Below are positions 47,634 through 58,630 of a stretch of 64,000 nucleotides of DNA, in pieces. Every line of letters starts with the position of its first letter. Positions within the stretch are counted from its first letter, which is position 1. A program made the translations under genes and the position numbers. The notes under the pieces are model-generated. The model saw only the letters and a list, made by a program, of their open reading frames with translations, was not told the DNA's origin and did no database searches. This DNA comes from Casuarina equisetifolia (taxonomy: Eukaryota > Streptophyta > Magnoliopsida > Fagales > Casuarinaceae), in the NCBI GenBank assembly GCA_028551475.1, contig CM052357.1:30835745-30899744 (forward strand), written 5' to 3'.

Positions 47634-48814
47634 GATGCAAAGGAGAGATCTAGCTGTAGAGCATTGAGCTATTGTTCAACATGAAGCTTCTGGTGCTGAT
47701 CGGTTCAGGCTTTCTTGAAGGGTCCTGGAGGGGAAGGGTTTTGCAATTCTTTTCCCTCATAAAATCAGGAAGTTTTCTTTTTCCTCCCTAGCACAAGGGT
47801 TCTTAATGAGGCAACAAAACTTTATTCCAATGGCTGTAATGAGCCATTTTTCAAGATCTTCTGGCAGCTGTGTTCTCATACGTAGCCAAAAAGAAAAAAG
47901 TGTTTTCGGATTTTAGTTGGTCAAGAAAATATTAGGATGTAATGCCGTGAAATTGCCACTGGAGGAAATTTTGAATGCAGGTGTTTGGAGTCAGTCTTAA
48001 ATTATGCATGTTTTTCAGTTTCGAAGATAGTACGGCTACACGGCCTGTTTGACCATATAAAGAGGGCTTCTGTTTCGCAGTCCTTTGTAGAAATCTATGC
48101 CTCTCGTAGATTGACAATGGAGAACTGAAAATTTTCTTGTTACTACCTGATCTCCTGGGTTTCTATTATCATTCCTGCAGTAGGTATTTTCCTCAAGTTA
48201 GTAATGTCAACAATCACGATCATACTCGCCGATGATTGAAGAGAAAGTGAAAAATAGAGTATTATGCACATGATTTAAAAAAAATAAAAAATAAAAACGA
48301 AAGAAGAGATGGATTACGCGTTAATTTTTGGGTTTTTCTTGGTCTTGGATGCATTTTTTAATTGAGAAAAAAAAAGCACACACACACACGCACGCACGCA
48401 CGCACACGCAGAAAACGACTGCTTTACAATTCCATTGGCAAGGCCGATCGTTGCTTTCTTCTACTACCCTTCAAAGGTCGACAGAGAGTTTCAAGAGCTC
48501 CGCAGAATGCCATTATCCCCAAATACTCAACTCGGGCATAACTATGCTTGGGCCATAATGCGGAGAAGTTGGTCCAGTCCATAAGATCTCGAACCTGGAC
48601 AAACTTGGAAGGGTGAATCTGGCTTTGGTGCTTTTTCTCAAATACTACCGCACTTTCTGGAGACCAAATAAAAATAGAAAAGAAGCTCACCACTTTTGAC
48701 TCCAACCTAATGTGCTTTTAATATGTCCGTGTAGTGCTTCGCATTGGATGTTTGAAGAGGAAATTTGTCAGCGTCAACGTCAGATCCGCTTACCAGTAGC
48801 ATTGGGTTCGTCAT
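47634..48814. other. Intergenic: 3' UTR of the At5g58100-type gene and upstream region of the AHSA1-N gene
   Basis: Both genes are on the plus strand. The stretch contains a CA/CG-rich microsatellite (48378-48410) and no conserved frame. Confidence 0.5.
48378..48410. repeat. (CA)n/(CACG)n microsatellite
   Basis: Alternating CA then ACGC units between two plus-strand genes. Confidence 0.8.
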
Positions 48815-50941
48815 ATGGAGGCTGAAGGCGGAGCAGCATCCAAGAAGCCCGAAGCAGGGGCGTCCTACACCTATTGGGTGAGGGAAGCTCGGGAGGATGC
48901 GGCGCCGCTTCCCGTTCCTCGCAAGCTCTCTTCCGCTGATATTCCCAACTCCCAGCCCGCTACCCTCGGCTCCGTTTGGAATTCGGTACTCCTCTTCTCT
49001 CCGATTCTGCATTTGGTGCAAATCCTATTTTCGGAAAGTTTCCAATTTTACGTACTTTTAAGTGTACTGACTCCTGATTCTTGTTAATTAATCGTCCGCA
49101 GGCTGGTACTTGGGAGGAGAAAAACCTTAATAAATGGGCAAATGATCGAATCAAGGTCAACTGGAAAGCTTATTGGTTTTCCCTCTCCTCAGTATTGTAT
49201 TCTGTCTACTGGTACTTCAACGGTTCTATTTCTAATATTTACTGCAGGAGTTACTGGTATCTGTTGGGTCGTTGGAGTTCCCTGGAGGCAAAGCACAGAT
49301 AACAGATGTGTCCAAATGCGCAGGCGATGTGAGATTCTTATCCAGCATTCTTTGATTTTCATGAAATGATCGGATAACATTTCCAGCAGTGGAAATGTTA
49401 GTTGAAATCTGGGAGTTAGGAGTCTGATTCCTTGGTTTTCGCATTATCTTATCCAAAAGGGGAAATGTTAGTTGAAATCTGGGAGCTATCAGCCAACTTC
49501 ATTGGTTTTTTTTTTTTTTTCATTATAATTGCAACTAGGGAATGATGTTTTCTGAAATTCAAGAAAGACTTTTAAGTCATTTTACTGTTTGTGTATCATA
49601 CTGTGAAAATGATCAACGGTTTTGTCTTGGACATCAAACTTGATTCAGAATTTGATTAAATAGTAGCTTACTTAAGTTCCTGAATATCATGGTTATATGA
49701 TGATGCTCGTTTCTATTCCTCCTGGATTGCTATTGCCCAATCGACCAGGCATTCTTGGTGACTGTGCGGAACAAGAAACGTGTTGGCTATACGTATGAGT
49801 TAACATTGAAATTCAAAGGTAGTTGCCTGATTCTTAAGTTGTTTCCTGTCTTTTTATTTTGTGGGGATGCACACTTCTAATATGTAAACAAAATCAGGGG
49901 AGTGGACAATCAAAGAAGAGAACAAGATGGTCAAAGGCCATATAGATATACCAGAGTTCTCTTTTGGTGAGCTGCATGACTTACAGGTACATTTTATAGT
50001 TTTCATTTGAATGCTACAGAGAAGTCTTATATGGAAATGGCAAGCATTGATAAGTGGTTGTTCTATCGCTGATGATCTGTACATTTGTTTACTTGACTCT
50101 GACAAGGATTTGTGATGAATGGGTGTTCAATACTTTGGAGTTGAACCAAAATCGGATTGTGTGGTATTATGTTATGCTACCCCTCAATGTTCTTTATATT
50201 GTGGTATGATATCTCCTTATTGTTTCAAATATCAACTTCTGGGCTTGTTGGGCAGATATAAATTGTACTACCTGAACATGAGCAAAAGAACAATTTCAGA
50301 TTAGACCAGTAGCTGGGATAAGGTCTCTTGCTTCAAGTGAGCTCTTTAATTGTGTTGTAAGAAATTTTGCAAAACAATTATCATAGTAACTATATTGACA
50401 TGGGCTAGACCCATAATAACAGAAGAGCAAGTTTTGCCTTACAATCAGCACGATGCAACTGTTGTTGATTGTGCATCAACTCCCTCCTAGAGATTGTTAT
50501 CTTAGTACTATTTGCAAATGGTCCAAACATGTGCTTAGAAACTGACAACAGGGCGTAGTTTGTGTTTCATATAGTTTATTGTGATTCGGTTCTTTTTCTA
50601 GAAAGGTCCGAGCTATCCAACTGCAGCTGAAATGAACTTTTATTCATTAAGCAACGCAACTTTTGTTGACATTAGTTTTAACTAATTTCTAGTGGTTCTC
50701 GTAGTGGAGGATTCATAATATAATTGTCTTGATCTGTATTTCCTCAGCAATAATACTTCTGTTCACACTAATATTGAGCACAAATTAACCCTTTTTCTTA
50801 CTTTAGATGGAAGTAAGATTGACAGAAGAGAAGGATCTCGTGCACCAAGAGAAGTTACGGATTTGCCAGGATTTGAAGCTGTTTTTGGAGCCTATCCGTG
50901 AGAAATTGCTTCAGTTTGAACAGGAACTCAAAGATAGATAG
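48815..50941 (+). CDS. AHSA1 N-terminal-domain protein (activator of Hsp90 ATPase-like), 199 aa
   Basis: Exons are 48815-48985, 49102-49155, 49248-49328, 49749-49818, 49898-49986 and 50807-50941, all in frame, ending TAG. The start MEAEGGAASKKPEAG leads to SYTYWVREA, then TWEEKNLNKWANDRIKELL, VSVGSLEFPGGKAQITDVSK, CAGDAFLVTVRNKKRVGYTY, ELTLKFKGEW and EFSFGELHDL. This is the Aha1 N-terminal fold, which binds the middle domain of Hsp90 and stimulates its ATPase. The Bet v1-like C-terminal AHSA1 domain of full Aha1 is absent; the protein ends in a helical tail (LRICQDLKLFLEPI to ELKDR). This is the At5g58110 type. Cytosolic or nuclear action is inferred. Confidence 0.9.
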
Positions 50942-52014
50942 AAGGGATCAAGTTTTTGTCCTTGACGAAAGCCATGGTTTTTTTAAAGTTAGCCAACTCT
51001 CATTGTTTTTTTCCTTTTTCTTTTTTAAAAAAACTTGAATTGAAGCTACTTTTTCAAATACGTTTAAGGAACATAAAACTAATAAGGACATAGAACTGCC
51101 ATTCTTTTTCACTACTTTTGTGTGTAGTTTTAAGAGATCGGCAGTACTTGGTGATAAATTTTGTCGGGCTGCATCCTGCATCCTGCATCCTGCACTTAGT
51201 AGGTGGAAGTGGCACATCTTAAATGCATTTTATGTTGTGGCCGAATTTAGGTCAGGCCGTAATATGAACTATTCCATGAATGAATGGAATAAGCTGTGTG
51301 GTTGTTCCAACCACTTAACATGTATGTCATCCACCTTCCGTGGATATTATCTATTTTCTCCATTTCAGTGCCAGTAATGATGTGCTTGGTGCTCTCACAT
51401 AAAATTAAAATTTATAGCTTGAAAATTGGGTTTTTAGGGTTGTGTAAGTCGTGCTGTTGAAGAATTTGGAGAATTTCAACTTTAGGCCTCTTATCCAAGA
51501 AGTCACTGGGGATCAATATGGCTTGTTATTCGATTTTGTAAAATTAACAGGGAGCGTGTTCCAGAAATCGTCCCTGTTTAAAGTGAGGTGTTTGAATTTG
51601 AGAGATGAAAGCCAATGGCGTGGTCAATGTTTATGCTTCTCTGAACATTAGATTGATCTTCCTTTTGTCTTTTCTGGAAGTTAGTTTGGCGGCATAGCAT
51701 AAGGTATACATCGGATGGGGAGAGAAGAATTAGCATGGAAGAAGGTAAGGAAAAAATTGGACGGAATTCCCAGATTCAGACTAGAAAAGGATGCAGAAAT
51801 AAAAGAACTTGAGACAAAAAGAAATTCACAATCCTATGTAGCAACAATATTTATCAAGGGCAGAAGATTCCTAGATATCCCTATCTGGAATCAGAATTCC
51901 ACGTCTGGATGCTCTTTTAAGTGCACAATGATCTTAAATTCGATGGGAGTTAAGCCTACAATGATGCCAAAAAGACTTAATACTTAAAACATAACTCTCA
52001 ACATGCGGCAGCAT
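50942..52014. other. Convergent 3' region between AHSA1-N and ROS3-like genes
   Basis: It should hold both 3' UTRs. A CATCCTG-type triplicate lies at about 51172-51195. A 90-codon frame at 51715-51987 has no recognisable similarity and is not called. Confidence 0.45.
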
Positions 52015-55000
52015 CTACTTCTCACTACCTTTTCTCTTCAGGGATCCACTTAGAGCAGCCTTGGTTTTTGCCCATTCTTTCAATGAAGTCTCACTTCTCA
52101 TAAAGGAACACGTTTCACCTATTCTAATATTATTCCCAGCAGTGATCAGCTTTGTCGCAGAATCATTTCTCTTCCCAACTACTGGACCAGGAGCCTCATT
52201 CCCAACCAAAACAGTCCATTGATTCTTCTCTGGAGTACTCCTAACAACATTTTTATCCTTCCCAATTTCAGCAGGATTACTATCATCGTTTCTACGTAAG
52301 TCATTAAGCTTGCTATCAGTGGAACAAATAGTGCCGCCTCTGTTGGTCTGTGTTGTAACTTGGTTTTTGTAAGAACTACCAGGCAAAATTTGTGCAATGC
52401 TGAACGAGCTACCCCTATTCTCACCAACCAATTGTGTCCACGAGGACTTCTGAAGCCATGAAGCACCTGCACCGGATTTACTTGATGCTACATTAGCTTT
52501 GGCAGGCTGACTCTTAACAATATCCTCTTTAATAGTTTCAACTGACTGGCTTCCCAAGTAATCTCCATGCTCCACTAAGTTATCGTCCTTGCTGTTGGTG
52601 GAGTCGGGCACACATGAACCGTCAAGTTTTAGTTTCTCTTCCTCACTAGAAGCGTCGCCTGGCAAGATATGTGTCACGTTGAATGCAGTGTTACCCTTAT
52701 CATGAACAAGTTGTCTCCACGAGGACTTCTGAGACCATGAAACAAGTGTAGCTGATTGTTGGATATTAGATTCTGGTTCAGCCACGGACCCATCTGAACG
52801 GTTTTTCAAATTATCCTTGCCTCTAGGAATAGCAGAGAGAAATCTATTATGATCACTTTCTTGTTTGAAAAGAGATTTACTTTTTTTGTTTGGAGATATG
52901 ATATTCCTTTTCTGTGCAGTCTCAATTTGCTCATCCTTGGAGGTTTGCATTCCTTTGAATCTTGATTCCTTGAGAATCCAAAAAAGAGAAATTAGGGAAG
53001 AATCTACAGGGATAACAGGTAAACAGGAGAAAAAAATGTGCCTTACCAACTGAACATTTAGCTCGAACTGATTTCCAGAAATTCTTTTCTTGTCTTGGTT
53101 ACCTATGAAAGCCATCTTGTTGTCTCTCCTTGCTGTCACATTAATTATGAGGTTGTCATCATCTGTTGCAGAATCTGCTTCACTGTTATCAGATGCCGCA
53201 CAATCTCTTTCCTTGATCAGTCCGCTTCCGTCATGTGCTGCATTTGATACCACCTTTCCCCTTTCAAAGAGCTTGTTCATCACCAACTTCATAATGTTAA
53301 ACTCTTCCTCATTCACTCCCACACTTTCTAACTCTGCATCACAAGTTTGTTTTTCTTTCGTGGTGTTATAATTAGAAGAATGCTCTTCACAATCACAGAA
53401 GTTAATTGGGAGAGGAGGGACTTCAACACGTTGGAAACTGTATTTGTGTTTGCCAGTTCCACTCAATGGCACAGATTTCACCTGCACAAGAATTTCATAC
53501 ATAGCCATACAAAGGAGAGTTTTAAGTAACAGTGAATTAGAATGCAAGATCCAAATATGAATGTTACAAAACCAGATTGCAGACAGAAGCTCCCTGCCCA
53601 AAGCACAAATAATCGTGTTCTTCCCTCCCACCCCCAAAAAAAAAAGATAGAGAGAGAGACAGAGAAGAAGAAAAAAGAGAGAGACAGAGAGAGAAGGAGA
53701 AAAAGATAAAAGAAAACCACCTTCAAGTCCTTAACTCACCTTTCTTAAGCTGGGAAAGTAAATCCGGAGTTGCCTCTTTTCTGGACTGACTTTCTTAGGA
53801 TTATTGGATGAGGTAATGTCCTCATCTCCATCAAAACCTTCAGCTGGACCCCTACTAGCAGGTTCAGCTTCTTCTGCCCACTCTCGTTTTAAGCGGACAA
53901 GATAATGTTCTCTAGCAATCTCAAGCCTCAACCTCCCCCCCTTCCAGACACACCCATTATACTGTGTGGTAACGGATATAAGTGTAGGCAATAACATTCA
54001 GCAGATAATGAAAATAAATAAGAAAATAAGTTCCAGATTCACATTATGTACCATACAGGATTAGCAGAAGAAGTCAAGAAAAATTGTGGCTTTTGAAGTT
54101 ATAAGGGTGACCTACAAATGCTTAACTCTGCACCTGAAACTATTTTCTCAAAGAGATATCGAAGGCCACATATATATGGGAAGTGGAGCTAAAAAATGAT
54201 AGCAGGTAACTAGAAGATAAGTTGATATCATTCATGTCCATGCAGCAGATACTACAGCTATGCCTTCTGGCACATTTACCACGTAGCACATTGTGCTTCA
54301 AATTTTTTCTTACAGGGTTGGTAAATGCTTTAGTTTGCACAACTCACGAAAAGCACTAGCCATATCCACGCAATACCTTGACAAAATTGGTTAAAGTTAT
54401 AAACAGGGCTAATTTAAGTCGGCTATACAACATAGTTTCACCTACTAGAGAATCAATGCAACATTTAACACTTACGTACCACCTTCACATCCAGCCACTT
54501 ATCGTAGACCTAATTTTCTGGGATGTTACAATTCACTTCAATCAAATTTCTTATATTCTTAAAGCTTACCACTATCCCGGCATTCAGTGTTGTTACTAGA
54601 TAGGCTTTGATACCACTTGTACCAATATAAAGAAAAAAACTAGCCTTATCAATGTTCGGACGGGTATCCACTACTGCATGTCAAATGGGCACCAGTTACG
54701 TCATATGATTTCATTCTAGAATCCAACATTCCTGTGGCGAGTTAGTGTGAAACAGAGGAAAAATCTTTTTCAGATCGAAGAATAAGAACTTAGATTCTAT
54801 CAAGAGTTAGAGCTAGAACTAATATGTAAAAATTAAAAACAAAAAATTGGAAACCAAGCATGCTCAAATGGGTATTCACCAAATCCATGAAAATCATACA
54901 CCATAAAGATGCAAAGAAGTCGGGAGGGAAAAGCAAGAAATGTACAGTGCTGAAGAGCTTAGAAAGGGAGTTATGGGCAGAGGGGCAGAAGTCGACGTAG

Positions 55001-55152
55001 GCAAAGCTGCGACCTTTGGTCCTCACAACGTCCACTCCCTGAACCGATCCCAAAGAGCCGAATATTCTTCGCAGATCATCGTCCATCACACTCTCTCCCA
55101 ATCCTCCTACAAATACCCTCATCTTCGTCCTCGTTCCCGCACCTTCTTCCAT
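52015..55152 (-). CDS. ROS3: ROS3-like RRM protein (NOL8-related), 605 aa
   Basis: Exons are 54946-55152, 53740-53961, 53047-53481 and 52015-52968 (69, 74, 145 and 317 codons, all phase 0). The N-terminal RRM has RNP2 (VFVGGL, 13-18) and RNP1 (KGRSFAYVDF, 46-55). It continues into YNGCVWKGGRLRLE, HYLVRLKREWAE and LRIYFPSLRKVKSVPLSGTG. The C-terminal half holds two copies of a motif like SWxQKSSWxQLV...F.(I/V)..ILPG plus a partial third (WTVLVG), and a basic end. In Arabidopsis ROS3 (At5g58130) binds small RNAs and acts with ROS1 in active DNA demethylation; animal NOL8 shares this layout. The start Met at 55152 was preferred over in-frame 55203 because the upstream part is unconserved. Intron 3 (52969-53046) is 78 nt, with no stop and frame-neutral. 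Confidence 0.88.
53962..54945 (-). other. Intron 1 of the ROS3-like gene, with retroelement trace
   Basis: Bounded by donor GTACAT and acceptor CCACACAG. At 54603-54615 the minus strand reads TGGTATCAAAGCC, the same 13 bases as the primer site in the inverted LTR array, suggesting an LTR-element remnant inside the intron. Its LTRs were not resolved. Confidence 0.5.
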
Positions 55153-55611
55153 TTTTAACGATGATAGACAGGTTGTGAGCGTTCCTCGCCGTGTGATGAA
55201 CAAAGTTCAGGAAGCCACAGTAGATAAGCTCCGACGAAGGTCGGAGTAAAACCCTTTCATATTCAGAGCAGGGCTCGAACCCACCATTTTAATTAGGTTA
55301 AAAGAATAGCAGGCTTTGGCCCAAAAATCCATCCATTTAATAAAAGAAACTTTCCTAAACAGGCCCCAATTTCAGAGCCCAATTTCTTCCAGCCCCCTCG
55401 ACACTTTTTTTTTTTTTAAAAAGAAGGACAATACCCTAACAGATTTTATTAATATCAACAAGGTTATGCGTAATAACCATACCTTGGATAAGTACAAAGA
55501 GTATAGTATAATCCTAACTCTTATAGGAAAATTAGTCACTTATATATTAAGTTACGACACATAAATAAAAATAGACACATAAAATACTTTAGACAATACA
55601 TTCGCTTAATT
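55153..55611. other. 5' flank of the ROS3-like gene
   Basis: Promoter and 5' UTR are expected here. It contains T- and A-runs (55407-55420) and no conserved frame. Confidence 0.4.
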
Positions 55612-56340
55612 CTATAATAACTTATAATTATCTAATCTTAATTGATTCTTAACATAAACATCTAAGCACATATAAAGCAATGTGCAAAGTTGGTTAAAGA
55701 TTGTCACATTGTGAATGGAGTAACCATAATTAGCAAGATGATATGCTATCATATTCCCTTCACGATGCTCATGACACATAAGTGCATCTAAAAGAATCAT
55801 AGATAAACATTAATGTTTAACATATTCCAATTTCAATGGAGTTCTTCATTTTTTGAGCAAACATTAGACTAAATAAAAAGAATCTTATTTAATAACTTAA
55901 GGTACTTGACTCTTTACATGACATATCTTAAGTCTCTCTAACAAGGTATAAGTTTTGCCTCTTGCACGAGTGCTAGGATTTAACTTGGTAGAAAAAGCTA
56001 TGATCTTTAAGAATTTCCCTTCCAACATTATTTCTTATAATGCTTGATCCATTTATATTTAGCTTATATTACCCCACATGAGGAGGTTGACAATGAACCC
56101 AAACTCCTCATTGTAATGAAATGTGAACCAGAGGAACTTTTAACACACTTAGTGAAATTTGACCCAAAAGACTTACTTGTACCTTAACTTGGATGAGAGT
56201 TGACATTTGAAGCATTCAATGTGTAATATTTTTTATTGATTTTGAATAAAGACAAACGCTCATTATTGTCTTTTGTAGAATTTCTAGCCAACCAAATTTC
56301 TCTTGCAATAACTCTCAATACTTGATGGGGAGAAGATTAG
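55612..56340 (-). pseudogene. LINE-type RNase H domain fragment
   Basis: Minus-strand frames give AREIWLARNST, a shifted LNINGSSIIRNNVGREILKD (about 56065-56005), and CHEHREGNMIAYHLANYGYS (55770-55710). The order W..N..., K-L-N-(V/I)-(D/N)-G-S and H-x-x-R-E-G-N-x-x-A-x-x-L-A-N is that of the plant RVT_3/RNase H domain found at the end of LINE ORF2 and in stand-alone relatives. It is broken by stops and shifts. Confidence 0.6.
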
Positions 56341-57268
56341 AAGATAAATGTGGCAGTATAGTCTATGCAAGCTGATGAAGACATTTTAAACCCTATAAGT
56401 CATTAGTGCACTTATCCTATATTATTGTGAATATCCAAGTTGACATTATACCATTATAATTTCACTTTGGGTTTTGTGAAAAAAGAAAAGGTAAATGTTG
56501 GATAATAAAATGTCTAAAATAACATTTATGATACGACTTATAATATGTATAACCTTTTTCTTTAATAAAGCCTTTTGAAAAAGGTGAATGTAAGCCTTTC
56601 ATAAGGTATTAGAGTTAGTTTTTTTTTTAATTATGTTATTCAACTAAAAAGAAAAAAAAATCAATTTTTTACTTACAAAAGATCATACTTAGGTTATGGA
56701 AAAATATTGGATAACAAAATTCATATTGAAAAGAGAGTACTTGTAAAGTATTTTATATGTTTAGCAATCTTTCTCTATTATGAGATCTTTTAAAAATAAG
56801 TGGATTTGACCCTTTTACAATAAAGAAAGTATATAATGATAAAAAAATTAGACAAATAAGAACTTATATGACATGAAATGAGTCATGAAGTGGGGAGATG
56901 ATAAATGTAGGGTTGTTGTTAATTTAAAATGAAATATCCATTATGATCTTTTCAATCTCGAGGTTCTCATTTTAACTACAATGCTAACTTGTTTGTGGCT
57001 CTAAAAGGCTAAGGAGAAGACAAGGAATGGGTAGCCGAAGTGTGGGCTCATAGTGTCGTGAAATATAACAATAAAAAGAAAAAAATTCCTTAAATAGCAT
57101 TCAATTCTAAGACTTTTAGTAATTGGTAGCAATAATGTTGTTAAATTATAGGTTTAAAATTGGTACAAAATCGGATGAGGAAATTATACAATTTTTTTAA
57201 AATTGGAGAAAGTGAATTAAGGAAGATGGAGTAGGACACCTCACCTTCTCGTTCCGTATTTAGTACAA
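56341..57268. other. AT-rich spacer, nothing recognised
   Basis: No frame, LTR pair or structural RNA could be supported between the LINE fragment and the second gypsy element. Confidence 0.4.
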
Positions 57269-57646
57269 TGTTAGGATCTCACCCGGATGAAGGACACATG
57301 ACCAATTAAGGGCAAGTAGGACTTTCACACAAGGGTAGTAACGAAAAATGAGCAACTTCAAAGAAGAGTAAAGAGGATGGAAGAACAAGAAGGAAGCTAA
57401 CCAGAAAATTATGCAAGTTCTTTCCTTTCTTAGTTGTTCCTTAGTGTAGCCTTAACAATAATGTAGTTAATGGTCGTTGTAGCCGTAATATGGTAGTGAC
57501 TAAAAGGTATATGTAATGTTTTGATGTTGGAATTTGTTGTAAACTTGTTAATTATAATTAAGGATTTAACCAATATTTAGAGGAGGTATTGTTTGAATTT
57601 CCCCAAGTTCCCTATGTTCTTGTTCTTGTTAATCTAGGGTCTTAAT
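57269..57646 (+). repeat. Candidate 5' LTR of the second gypsy element
   Basis: Starts TGTTAGGATCTCACC and stops right before the primer site. The exact end is unclear (no clean CA) and there is no partner LTR in the window, so the limits are approximate. Confidence 0.4.
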
Positions 57647-57648
57647 AG

Positions 57649-57662
57649 TGGTATCTAGAGCC
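57649..57662 (+). other. Primer-binding site of the second gypsy element
   Basis: TGGTATCTAGAGCC, one inserted base from the common TGGTATCAGAGCC methionine-tRNA site, 15 bases before the gag ATG. Confidence 0.75.
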
Positions 57663-58299
57663 ACTGATTTAGTCCCCATGGCTCACTTTCAAGCCATGGC
57701 CGAAAAGCTACTCACCTACAAAAATTAGAGGACTAACATGTTGCCTTGTGCCAAAAATTTGATGCATAACAACTTTCTTTCTCTAACTCATGACCACCAT
57801 CTCCACCTACCTGGATACCTTGTCTAGCCCCTTTTAATGGTCGTGGTTACGCTATTTGTACCGTTGCTGGTCACTCCGCCTACCCCACGAGCTCTGATGT
57901 CTATCATGGCTAGCACTTAGTCCACAATTCCCACCACCAATCGCATTTGGATGGTACCTAATGGACCTAACCATTCTGTCATCATTAAGGACCTCAATGA
58001 GGCCCCACCTTCTCCCACCCTTCCGTTGACCATCGATCCAACTCCCCTACCAAAGCCTTCCGAGTCGGCTACCTCGCCTCCAACATTAGCCCTTATTGCC
58101 ATGCATTCGGCCCCCATTGGGATGCCTTCGTTCTTCAACAATCCTCCATTAATGACCTTCATGGCTTCCACCACCTCCAACACCCTGCCCTCATTGGCCC
58201 CCTCTTTGGGCCCCTCATTATCCGTTGGGCTACTAAGCTCTCAACCCCCTTTGGGCTTGGGCTTATAAGGCCTCCAACCCCTTTGGGGTCAGCACTAGC

Positions 58300-58630
58300 A
58301 TGGACCCTCACCCACTTAGGGTTAGGGTTTGGACTCGTAAAGCCCATATGGGGCCTAAACTAATTAAGCCCTTAGCAGACTTCTTGACCCACTTGGGGCT
58401 TGGACTCGCAAGACTCGCAAGCTGCTTATAGACCGCACCAGCACGAGTCCCCACCCACCTAAGGCTAGGGTCTACAGCATCCCTAGCCCACCTAGGGCCA
58501 AAGCCAGTAAAGTCCCTAGCCCACCTAAGGCTAGAGTCAGTAGGGTCCCCAGCCCTTATAGGGCTAGAGTTGCCCACCTAGGGCCAAGGCCAGTTCAGTC
58601 GTTCATTAGCTTGGGGCCAGAGCCATCAAA
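58300..58630 (+). repeat. Degenerate GC-richer minisatellite in the gag region
   Basis: Many imperfect copies of CCCACCTAGGGCTAGGGTC-like and AAAGCCAGTAAAGTCCC-like segments, about 30-60 bases apart. Composition is richer in C and G than the rest of the window. Confidence 0.6.

Noticed and set aside
51715..51987. 90-codon frame between AHSA1-N and ROS3
   Set aside because: Lys/Glu-rich but no recognisable domain; lies in an expected 3' flank.
57917..58577. Overlapping frames on both strands in the Pro-rich gag region
   Set aside because: Produced by low-complexity C/G-rich repeats, not by separate genes.
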